Source: Candidatus Bathyarchaeota archaeon
GTDB lineage: Archaea; Thermoproteota; Bathyarchaeia; Bathyarchaeales; Bathycorpusculaceae
DNA: 21,323 bases
Direction: 5' to 3'
Assembly: GCA_030673805.1 (NCBI GenBank)
Contig: DAOVIH010000009.1
Span: 1 to 21,323 of the forward strand
Shown: piece by piece, positions 14,127-20,934 of the stretch
How the letters are laid out: every line of letters begins with the position of its first letter
Numbering within the stretch: the first letter of the stretch is position 1
Notes under the pieces: generated by a model
Databases searched by the model: none
Told to the model about the DNA's origin: nothing
The model's input: only the letters and a program-made list of their open reading frames with translations
Translations under genes and position numbers: made by a program

Positions 14127-14157
14127 CTTTATTAACGCTCCCACTTGACTATAGATG
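14127..14157 (+). promoter_or_regulatory. TATA box and leaderless ATG before the Mrr-like gene
   Basis: TATA-like ctttattaa at 14127-14135 is centred about 24 nt before an ATG at 14155. This ATG opens a 15-codon frame (MEVVEGSGPRRSNGF) ending at TGA 14200-14202, immediately overlapping the first codon of the downstream frame. See the finding on a possible frameshift. Confidence 0.35.
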
Positions 14158-14234
14158 GAAGTAGTTGAAGGTTCAGGCCCTAGAAGGTCTAACGGCTTTT
14201 GATAGGTTCGCCTTTCTTCAAGTTCTTTGTTGAG

Positions 14235-14801
14235 ATGGGGAATGGAAAGATGAGTATGGAAGATGAAGCAGAATTATTTATGGCTATAAGAGATTTCGAA
14301 TGTGAAGGAAGAGAAAGGGGGGACAATGGTATAGATTTCACCGCCCTAAACTCGGTATCAGACGAAAGGATATTGTTGCGAGTGATAGTATCAAAATCGA
14401 AGACCGGGTTGGTGGGAGTGGACGCTGTAAGAAAGATGTTAGAAGACATGAAGCTAGCTGAATACGATAGAGGGTTTATGATTGGGAAGAAATTCACTGA
14501 TGCAGCAAAAAAGGAAATGATCGAGAACAACATCCAGCGAATTTCGGAGCAGTATATGCCTCCTTTCAAACCCGAAAGAATCTACTTGAGAATAAATGAT
14601 TTCGTCAACAAAATGTGCGAGGAAAACTGCGGCAAAATCCCTCAAACAGAGGCAGATTGTAAAGACCATTCACAGGACCACTCTTGCAGGACTAGAGCCA
14701 TAAGTGATAATGCATCATTCCATTTTGAGCATGGCTGGATTGACCTTTTAAAAAATGACCTTAAACAACTTCTCTCCCTTTGCAATTCCACAGATGAATG
14801 A
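14235..14801 (+). CDS. Mrr-like restriction endonuclease-fold protein (tentative)
   Basis: The frame encodes 188 residues from ATG 14235, with alternatives at 14199 (TTG), 14250 and 14256. The middle resembles the Mrr/PD-(D/E)xK nuclease fold: an acidic helix, then GNDGID-like RGDNGIDFTAL, a strand ILLRVIVSKSKTGLVGVD with a catalytic-looking Lys pair, a helix, and RGFMIGKKFTDAAKKEMIENNIQ, as seen where Mrr-like proteins end with a strand-helix. The C-terminal third has several cysteines (CEENC, DCKDHSQDHSC) that could bind metal. Such proteins may cut modified DNA or act in repair, but several nuclease motif residues are not certain here. No methylase or restriction partner lies nearby. The true N-terminus may begin at 14155 if a one-base indel exists. 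Confidence 0.5.
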   Translation: MGNGKMSMEDEAELFMAIRDFECEGRERGDNGIDFTALNSVSDERILLRVIVSKSKTGLVGVDAVRKMLEDMKLAEYDRGFMIGKKFTDAAKKEMIENNIQRISEQYMPPFKPERIYLRINDFVNKMCEENCGKIPQTEADCKDHSQDHSCRTRAISDNASFHFEHGWIDLLKNDLKQLLSLCNSTDE

Positions 14802-14827
14802 GCAAACCAAGTCAGTTTCAACCCTCT

Positions 14828-15046
14828 ATGATCAGAAAACATCTGCCAGTTGATCATTCTTCTATTTGGATACCAATCGACCTATGCTGAGAAAACCAAC
14901 CGAATTTCAAAGAGGGAAGGAAATCGGAATCTTCAGCACTAGCAGAACTCCTTGACAGAGGACCAACTCAAGCCGTGGAAGTAATCTTAGATAGAGGAAC
15001 ATTGCATCCTTTACTACCTGCCAAACTGGAAAGAATTAAAAACTAA
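14828..15046 (+). pseudogene. Interrupted small reading frame with one in-frame TGA
   Basis: From ATG 14828 the frame reads MIRKHLPVDHSSIWIPIDLC, hits TGA at 14888-14890, and then stays open for 51 codons to TAA at 15044-15046. The second part looks protein-like (SSALAELLDRGPTQAVEVIL, then HPLLPAKLERIKN) but has no ATG. It may be a decayed gene, a sequencing error or a chance frame; recoding is a remote option. No clear TATA box lies ahead. I recognise no family. Confidence 0.25.
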
Positions 15047-15087
15047 GTTCTGCAGGTTTTCATCTATTTCCCAGTTTTCAATTAGCC

Positions 15088-15798
15088 TCAAATATCGATA
15101 AGACGCATTAAGTTTTTGCCAAGAATCAATTGCTTATCCCTCGCTGAAAGATCCAGAAGCTCCACTGTCTTAGCTAGAACAAGGGGATGCTCATGGGGAA
15201 AATCGGATCCAAAAATCACTTTGGAAGGGCCCAAAGCTTTAACCGTGTAATCAATGAAGGGAAAAGTGTTTCCCGAGACCTCCAAGTAAATATTGTTCTT
15301 TCTTGCCAATTCCAAAGCCTTCTTCAGACGCAAAATGTCTAAGTTGTAAACACCAGTACCTAGGTGGGCAACTATTATGTTTACGCTATATTCGTTGCAG
15401 AGCACGTCAATCGAACCGAAGTCTGCGCCCAAATGGACAATTACTGGAATGGAGAGCTGTTCTGCCATATTGAAAACTACCCTTAACTTGTCAATTGGGG
15501 AAGGAGTCATCTCCAGATGTATTTTCGCCCCTCTTAAACCCCAATCTAATACTGCAGTCCTCAATTCATCTTTGGCTGATTCATCGTTTGGGTCGATCCA
15601 AGCAAAACCCACCAAATGTTCAGGATATCCTTGAACAGCTGCCCTTATGAATTGATTGCCAACTATGGTGTCTTCATTGTAGAAATACCTGAACACAACC
15701 GCCTTGTCTATACCACTTTTCCCCATCAGTTCAACAAAGTTTTTTGGGTCAGCTTCTGAAGGTGGAGCACCAATGTGAACGTGAGAATCCCAAATCAA
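15088..15798 (-). CDS. Amidohydrolase-family TIM-barrel metal-dependent hydrolase
   Basis: A 236-residue protein of the amidohydrolase-2 group. The first metal motif is WDSHVHIG (His6, His8), followed by VGFAWIDPND, GLRGAKIHLEM, VIVHLGADFG and IIVAHLGTG (further metal His residues) and VIFGSDFPHEHP near the C-terminus, containing the conserved catalytic Asp. Members hydrolyse or decarboxylate a range of small substrates. The length is short for the family (typically about 260-330), but all core motifs are present. Start TTG at 15798 with GGTGGGTT upstream. It lies downstream of the HisA-related gene on the same strand with a 174-base gap, so co-transcription is uncertain. The substrate is unknown. 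Confidence 0.75.
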   Translation of the reverse strand: MIWDSHVHIGAPPSEADPKNFVELMGKSGIDKAVVFRYFYNEDTIVGNQFIRAAVQGYPEHLVGFAWIDPNDESAKDELRTAVLDWGLRGAKIHLEMTPSPIDKLRVVFNMAEQLSIPVIVHLGADFGSIDVLCNEYSVNIIVAHLGTGVYNLDILRLKKALELARKNNIYLEVSGNTFPFIDYTVKALGPSKVIFGSDFPHEHPLVLAKTVELLDLSARDKQLILGKNLMRLIDI

Positions 15799-15972
15799 CC
15801 TAACAAACCCACCATTGAATCCTTTTTCGGTTTATTAACCACCATTCCCCTCAAATAAAAAACTGTTGTCAAATCTACTAGTAATGACAGCTATAAGCAT
15901 CTGCCTTTTGTTCAGGAAAGTTTTGGGTTCTTAGGTGATGATAATTCCTTTGCTCAAATTAATCACATCAAA

Positions 15973-16740
15973 CTAGTGAAATAATCCAGCCTCTTCGATC
16001 TCCTCAATGGAGATTTTTCCTGAGTGCAGGGCAGAGGCTAACAGTACACCGGAAACTCCAATGTCTCTCAATTCCTGCAACTCGTTAATATCTCTAACTC
16101 CACCACCAACGAATATATCCATGTTAAGGTTTTGCATCAATTCCTCCAAAAATAACAAATCAACGCCTTCTCCACCCCCCACTCTTGCTAAATCCAAGAT
16201 AATGATTTGGGTTAGACCCATTTCCTGAAGTTCAGTTGAAAAAACTGTGGGATTTTTAGCTTTGATAGATTCGATTCTGCTGAGAATCTTCTTCTCAACC
16301 AGGTCCAAGCTAACGATAACACAGTCCTTTCCAAAAATGCGTATGGCTTCTTTGACAAACCCAAGATTTAGTAGAGTTTCAGTTCCAACTATAATCTTTG
16401 AGACTTGACTATTCATCACTCTTTCAGCCATTTCTTGTGAGGATATACCTGCATCAACCATCAACTCTAGACCAGTAATGCTAGCGACACGTTTCAGTGT
16501 TGAGAGATTGGCTCTCTTGCCCGTGATAGCGTCTAGATCTGCAATGTAGAGTTCGGTAAAGCCACATTTTTTAAACGCTATAGCAACATCCAAAGGAGTG
16601 GAAGATGAACAAAGCACACTCGTAAGTGGACGATACTCCTTCCGTCTCCCTCTTAATGCTCGAACAACCCGGCCATTAAGAATGTCAAGCACAGGGATGA
16701 TCCTCAGTCTTTTCCTCTCCGTGAGATGGATGACAGCCAC
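15973..16740 (-). CDS. HisA-related (HisA/HisF-family) protein associated with C1 genes
   Basis: A 255-residue (beta-alpha)8 barrel. It opens with a basic extension, then LRIIPVLDILNGRVVRALRG, where HisA has its first catalytic Asp. Later motifs are YIADLDAITG, LMVDAGISS, KIIVGTETL, IIILDLARVGGGEG and IFVGGGVRDINE, the two phosphate-binding half-barrel motifs. This matches the HisA/HisF-related family known in methanogens and other H4MPT-using organisms rather than a bona fide histidine enzyme: no other his genes are near, and the gene is divergent from the methanofuran operon. Its function is unknown; a role in pterin or furan cofactor synthesis is inferred from context only. GTG start at 16740; the basic N-terminal extension makes the start uncertain. 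Confidence 0.78.
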   Translation of the reverse strand: MAVIHLTERKRLRIIPVLDILNGRVVRALRGRRKEYRPLTSVLCSSSTPLDVAIAFKKCGFTELYIADLDAITGKRANLSTLKRVASITGLELMVDAGISSQEMAERVMNSQVSKIIVGTETLLNLGFVKEAIRIFGKDCVIVSLDLVEKKILSRIESIKAKNPTVFSTELQEMGLTQIIILDLARVGGGEGVDLLFLEELMQNLNMDIFVGGGVRDINELQELRDIGVSGVLLASALHSGKISIEEIEEAGLFH

Positions 16741-16815
16741 CCGTTAAAAAAACTTGTCTATTCTCAAACAAAATCAAAGGCCAATGACTAAATCGAGATT
16801 AATGAAACAACAAAA

Positions 16816-16925
16816 AGTTTAAAGGTTAAGAAATTCCGCATGAATATCAACCCTTGCAGAATTTGTTGCTGAACCTGCCTCGCCATAGAGGATAGGTTCA
16901 CTCTAATCCAAAAAGAGTGGGGGTG
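16816..16925 (+). promoter_or_regulatory. Promoter and leader of the methanofuran operon
   Basis: A TATA-like agtttaaag at 16816-16824 precedes a leader of about 85-90 bases. The leader contains a short ATG frame (16840-16872), an inverted repeat CACTCT (16899-16904)/AGAGTG (16914-16919) and a G-rich ribosome site (GGGGGTG ending at 16925). The hairpin directly precedes the ribosome site, a position where it could modulate translation. Confidence 0.4.
16840..16872 (+). other. Short leader ORF in frame with mfnB
   Basis: ATG at 16840 starts a 10-codon peptide MNINPCRICC ending in TGA. The 20 codons between this TGA and the mfnB TTG start contain no stop, so leader and mfnB are in one frame. 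The TATA box is centred about 20 nt upstream, slightly short for a leaderless start. Confidence 0.25.
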
Positions 16926-16932
16926 TACCCAA

Positions 16933-17670
16933 TTGAAACTCCTAATAAGCCCATTAGACGAAAAAGAAGCCATTGAGGCTTTCACTGCCGGAGCTGATAT
17001 AATAGACGTTAAGAACCCTATAGAGGGGTCTCTAGGAGCTGACTTTCCATGGATTATAAAGCACATTAGAGAGATTACTCCTAAAGAAGTTGAAGTAAGT
17101 TGTGCAATAGGTGATGTTCCAAACCTTCCAGGTTCGATTGCACTAGCTGCTTTGGGTGCAGCGACTACAGGGATTGATTACATCAAGACAGGCCTTTACG
17201 GACTGAGAAACAAGAAAGATGCAGTATACCTTATGAGTAATGTTGTAAGGGCAGTTAAAGAGTTTGATCCAACAATCAAGGTTGTAGCTGCTGGATATGC
17301 GGACGCAGACCGAGTTGGATCAGTTCACCCTTTGCTCATACCTGAGATTGCCCAAGAGGCTCAAGCTGATCTAGCCATGGTTGATACGGCAATAAAAGAT
17401 GGGAAAAACCTATTCGACTTTCTAACGGTTGACCAGACCAGAAACTTTGTTAACAAAACTCATGAGTTGGGATTAAAGGCAGCCCTTGCTGGAGCTCTCA
17501 AGAAGGAAGATTTGCCTTTGGTTTACTCTCTGGGAACTGATGTAGCGGGCATAAGAGGAGCAGCCTGCACGCAAGGAGATAGATTTCAAGGTCGAATTAC
17601 GCGCGAAAAGGTACGTGAACTAGTTGATATAGTCAGGCTTGCTGAGATTCAAGAAAAACTTGAAAATTGA
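16933..17670 (+). CDS. mfnB: (5-formylfuran-3-yl)methyl phosphate synthase MfnB
   Basis: This 245-residue TIM-barrel enzyme condenses two glyceraldehyde-3-phosphate molecules to the furan phosphate precursor of methanofuran. The catalytic residues known for the M. jannaschii enzyme are all at the same numbers: Asp25 and Lys27 in DIIDVKNP, Lys85 in IDYIKTG, Asp151 and Lys155 in MVDTAIKDG. VAGIRGAACTQGDRFQGRI near the C-terminus is also conserved. The exact number match supports the TTG start at 16933, which has GGGGGTG eight bases upstream. First gene of the rightward mfn cluster. The stop is TGA at 17668-17670. Confidence 0.95.
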   Translation: MKLLISPLDEKEAIEAFTAGADIIDVKNPIEGSLGADFPWIIKHIREITPKEVEVSCAIGDVPNLPGSIALAALGAATTGIDYIKTGLYGLRNKKDAVYLMSNVVRAVKEFDPTIKVVAAGYADADRVGSVHPLLIPEIAQEAQADLAMVDTAIKDGKNLFDFLTVDQTRNFVNKTHELGLKAALAGALKKEDLPLVYSLGTDVAGIRGAACTQGDRFQGRITREKVRELVDIVRLAEIQEKLEN

Positions 17671-17881
17671 AGAGAAAATACAATGCGAACTAAAGGACCT
17701 AAGAGAAGTAGCATGAATTGGCAGAATTCGGACCATGTCGATTGAAAAAGCTCATGGGATCAAAGAAGAATAAACCATTAGTTGCTGCAATAATCTTCGG
17801 TTAGTAAAGTGTGATGTCCTTTGGACCCAGCAAAAGATTTAAAGAGTTTTGGCTTTTCAACGGTTTTGGTGAGAAGAAGCC
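17671..17881. other. Spacer between mfnB and mfnD with a second promoter
   Basis: The 211 bases carry only very short frames. A TATA-like gatttaaag at 17836-17844 and GGTGAG at 17868-17873, eight bases before the mfnD TTG, indicate that mfnD, mfnF and mfnE can be transcribed separately from mfnB. Confidence 0.4.
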
Positions 17882-19114
17882 TTGAAACTTTTTGTCTATG
17901 AACATATTTCTGGGGGTGGCTTCGTTGACAAGCCGATTCCACCAGAAATCCTTTGCGAAGGATACGGTATGCTGAAAACCTTGATTTCCGATTTTCATTC
18001 GGCTGGACATAATGTTGTGACTTTGCTCGATTCACGGCTTGCAGTTTTTAGACCTCAATTTAAGGTGGACTGTATAACTCCGGTTTCTTCCTTTGACGAG
18101 TTTGAAAACGCATTTGAGCAGAATTGTGGGTCGGTTGATGCAGCGTTTGTAGTGGCTCCAGAGTCTGAGCAAGTGTTGAAGAATTTGGTTGAGCGTATTG
18201 AACAAACCGGCGTCAATTCATTGAATTGTGGAGTCAAGGCCATTGAGGAAGCGTCTAATAAAGCACTCATCCACGAATTGTTAGAAAGATTGGGGATTGC
18301 TACACCCAATACAGTAGCAATCAGCAAGTCTGCTGATCTGGAAGAACAAAAACGCGTCATTAGTGGAAGGTTGGAGTACCCACTGATTTTAAAGCCTTTG
18401 GATGGGGTGAGCGGTTGCGGAGTCAGCTTTGTTAGGAGCAAGAACGAGTTAGTTGACGCAATTGACAAAATAGTTGAAGTGTCAATGAATGAATATTTCA
18501 TTGCTCAACAGTTTGTACGCGGGATAGCTGCAAGTGTAAATTTGATATGCACCAACAATAGGGTCCTACCCATCAGTCTGAATAAACAAAACTTTGTTTT
18601 AGCAACACCAGACTCCACTTCAGAGTATAATGGCGGAATTGTTCCTCTTGTCCATCCACTTGAGAGAGAAGCTTTTGAGGTTGCCGAAAAGGTTGTTAAG
18701 TCAGTTGGGGGGTTAAGAGGTTATGTTGGAGTTGATTTGGTTCTCACAGAAGACAGGCCGGTGGTTTTGGAGGTTAACCCAAGGTTTACCACATCATGTA
18801 TTGGACTTAGGGAAGTTACCAATTTGAATCTCGCCGAAGCCTTGATTCAAGCTGCTATTAGGAATGAACTACCTGAGAACGTGGAAAACTCAGGTGTGGC
18901 TTTCTTTTCAAAGATTGGAACCCCCAGACTTCCAACAATAGCTCATCGAAGAATCTCAGAAATCAAAGAGTGTATCTCACCGCCTTTTCCAGTTTCAGCA
19001 GATGGTATAGATTATTCACTTTTCGTTTCCCACGGCGCCACGTTGAGAGAAGCCATTTCAAAATTCGATGAAGCCATAGAACGTCTATACAACTGCAGAG
19101 GGGACGAAGGCTAG
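17882..19114 (+). CDS. mfnD: Tyramine-glutamate ligase-like ATP-grasp enzyme (MfnD)
   Basis: A 410-residue ATP-grasp protein beginning with MKLFVYEHISGGGFVDKPIP, the N-terminal signature of MfnD and the related OrfY proteins of methylotrophs. MfnD joins glutamate to tyramine by a gamma-amide bond. ATP-grasp motifs are seen in order: LILKPLDGVSGCGVSFV, FIAQQFVRGIAASVN, GYVGVDLVL and VVLEVNPRFTTS with the metal-binding Glu and Asn. About 90 residues follow the core (from roughly 320), making it longer than the roughly 290-residue M. jannaschii protein as I recall it. TTG start with GGTGAG eight bases ahead. Its stop TAG shares the G with the GTG start of mfnF, so the two are tightly coupled. 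Confidence 0.85.
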   Translation: MKLFVYEHISGGGFVDKPIPPEILCEGYGMLKTLISDFHSAGHNVVTLLDSRLAVFRPQFKVDCITPVSSFDEFENAFEQNCGSVDAAFVVAPESEQVLKNLVERIEQTGVNSLNCGVKAIEEASNKALIHELLERLGIATPNTVAISKSADLEEQKRVISGRLEYPLILKPLDGVSGCGVSFVRSKNELVDAIDKIVEVSMNEYFIAQQFVRGIAASVNLICTNNRVLPISLNKQNFVLATPDSTSEYNGGIVPLVHPLEREAFEVAEKVVKSVGGLRGYVGVDLVLTEDRPVVLEVNPRFTTSCIGLREVTNLNLAEALIQAAIRNELPENVENSGVAFFSKIGTPRLPTIAHRRISEIKECISPPFPVSADGIDYSLFVSHGATLREAISKFDEAIERLYNCRGDEG

Positions 19115-20193
19115 TGGTCACAGCGATTGGTTTTGACATTGGAGGAGCAAACATAAAAGCAGCCTTCATAAGCACCAGTAAACAGCTGATAAATGAAGTT
19201 AATATTGCAGCTGATTATTTCCCAATATGGAAGAAAAACAGCGAAGACTTAAGAATTTTACTTCTGAAGCTACAAAAGAAAGTCAGCAATTATTCAAAGG
19301 CTGAATGTGTAGGAGTTACTATGACCGCTGAGTTATCTGATACGTTTCTAACTAAGCGAGAGGGAGTTTGCCAAGTCTTGGAAGATGTGGCTAGAGTCTT
19401 CCCAGACACACCGATTTTTGTTGTAGATGTTGAAGCAAAGGTGAGACTAATTCAGGAGGCAAAATCCGAACCGCTAAAGGTAGCCGCGGCCAATTGGGCT
19501 GCAACTGGGTGGATGGTATCACAGCTGATCGAAAACTGCATAGTTATTGATGTTGGAAGCACAAGCACCAGTATTATCCCAGTTGTCAAAGGAAAATTAG
19601 AGGCAATTGGCAAAACTGATCTAGAGAAACTCATAAGTGGGGAACTCGTTTACACAGGAAGCTTGAGGACCAATATCGCTACTATTGTGAGTTCAATCCC
19701 AGTTAGAGGGGACCTGGCTAGAGTTTCAGCCGAACTGTTTGCCCTATCAGGTGATGTTCATTTGATTCTAGGGAATATCAAAGAAAACGAATACACAACA
19801 GAAACAGCCGATGGAAAAGGAAAAACTAGAAAGGAAGCCATGGCTAGACTCGCCCGGGTTGTATGTGCAGATACGGAAATGCTGACAGAAAAGGAAATTC
19901 TTCAAATCGCTAGTTATGTACTTAATAGACAGATTGAGCAGGTTTCGGGAGGACTAAGCCAAGTCTATTCCCGGATCAAATCACTGGTTGATACAGAGAT
20001 CATAGCCTTAGTTACTGGCCTTGGAAAGGATTTTCTAGCTAGAACTGCAGCAGAAAGAGTGGGCTTTAAAAAAATTGTTGATCTAGAGGAAGTAACAGCA
20101 ATGAACGTAGCCAAGGCCTCCCCGGCATTAGGAGCGGCTTTGATGGCAGCAAGCGAACTTATAGGTGAATCGGTGAAATGGAAACAGTGGTAA
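19114..20193 (+). CDS. mfnF: Methanofuran coupling enzyme MfnF (H4MPT-linked C1 pathway protein family)
   Basis: This 359-residue protein of the ASKHA/hydantoinase-like fold opens with the phosphate loop AIGFDIGGANIKAA. Internal motifs are GVTMTAELSD, FVVDVEAKV, AANWAATGWMV and VIDVGSTSTSIIPV, the second phosphate loop; LVYTGSLRTNI and VTGLGKDFLA follow. This is the family described as probable H4MPT-linked C1 transfer pathway protein, which in methanogens (MfnF) couples the aminomethylfuran diphosphate to gamma-glutamyltyramine. GTG start overlaps the mfnD stop (TAGTG). The C-terminus overlaps mfnE by 16 bases. All core motifs are intact. Confidence 0.9.
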   Translation: MVTAIGFDIGGANIKAAFISTSKQLINEVNIAADYFPIWKKNSEDLRILLLKLQKKVSNYSKAECVGVTMTAELSDTFLTKREGVCQVLEDVARVFPDTPIFVVDVEAKVRLIQEAKSEPLKVAAANWAATGWMVSQLIENCIVIDVGSTSTSIIPVVKGKLEAIGKTDLEKLISGELVYTGSLRTNIATIVSSIPVRGDLARVSAELFALSGDVHLILGNIKENEYTTETADGKGKTRKEAMARLARVVCADTEMLTEKEILQIASYVLNRQIEQVSGGLSQVYSRIKSLVDTEIIALVTGLGKDFLARTAAERVGFKKIVDLEEVTAMNVAKASPALGAALMAASELIGESVKWKQW

Positions 20194-20846
20194 AGGTTGG
20201 AGGAATCCTAGCTGAACACCCGATGAGGCTAAAAGCTTTGTGTAATAAACTGGGTGATCTCTCAAAAACACATAGAATTGTTGTAGTTCCCGGCGGAGGT
20301 CAATTTGCCGATGTTGCTAGGGAGTTTGACAGAAGGTTCTTGTTACCATCACTTATTGGGCATAGAATGGCAATTCTGGGTATGGATCAATTTGGTTTAG
20401 TGCTATCGCATCTTATCCCCAATTCTTGCACAGTCAGTTTGCTCAAAAGGGCAGAACAACTCTCGAAAACTAAGGTTACACCGATCCTCTTGCCATCAAA
20501 ATCAATGTTTGAGAATGACTCCTTGGAGCCTTCTTGGGATGTCACTTCAGATACAATAGCAGCCCTCATCGCCAAAAGATTGTTTTTTCCGATGGTAGTT
20601 CTGGCTACCGACGTAGATGGTGTCTTTAACAAGAACCCTAAAGATTATTCAGATGCTAAACTGATAAGGAATTTGTCAGCTAAAGAATTGCTGAACTTGG
20701 GGAGGAGGACCAGTGTTGACAATGCTCTACCCAGATTTCTCATAGAAAATCAGGTAAATTGTTATGTTGTAAATGGAAATAAACCTGAGCGAATTGAAGC
20801 TATTTTGTCCAATAAACAGACAGTTTACACGCTAATTAAACCATGA
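20178..20846 (+). CDS. mfnE: Aminomethylfuran phosphate kinase MfnE
   Basis: A 222-residue amino acid kinase-fold protein. The N-terminal VVKVGGIL motif, VVVPGGGQFAD glycine loop, WDVTSDTIAALIAKRL and ATDVDGVFNKNP segments define the AAK family. In methanogens MfnE phosphorylates the aminomethylfuran phosphate to the diphosphate that MfnF then uses. The context (fourth gene of mfnB-D-F-E) makes this assignment strong, although the fold alone would also fit an aspartokinase-like or isopentenyl phosphate kinase. ATG start at 20178 with GGTGAA at 20164-20169, inside the mfnF coding end. No downstream gene continues the operon. Confidence 0.9.
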   Translation: METVVKVGGILAEHPMRLKALCNKLGDLSKTHRIVVVPGGGQFADVAREFDRRFLLPSLIGHRMAILGMDQFGLVLSHLIPNSCTVSLLKRAEQLSKTKVTPILLPSKSMFENDSLEPSWDVTSDTIAALIAKRLFFPMVVLATDVDGVFNKNPKDYSDAKLIRNLSAKELLNLGRRTSVDNALPRFLIENQVNCYVVNGNKPERIEAILSNKQTVYTLIKP

Positions 20847-20934
20847 TAGTTTCGTCAAGTCGAGGTATAAGGTGTTAGAAAAATCTTAAAAAATCTTTTA
20901 GCCTTATATTGAAAAGAGTGGGGTTGCCTTGAGG

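Noticed and set aside
14828..15046. Selenoprotein interpretation of the three small frames with in-frame TGA (here, 10429-10550 and 16840-16932)
   Set aside because: TGA is used as an ordinary stop by neighbouring genes, no SECIS-like element was recognised, and none of the three resembles a known selenoprotein.
17683..17811. Short frames of 12 to 20 codons between mfnB and mfnD
   Set aside because: Too short, no ribosome sites, and overlapping each other in different frames; the segment is better explained as a leader with the mfnD promoter.
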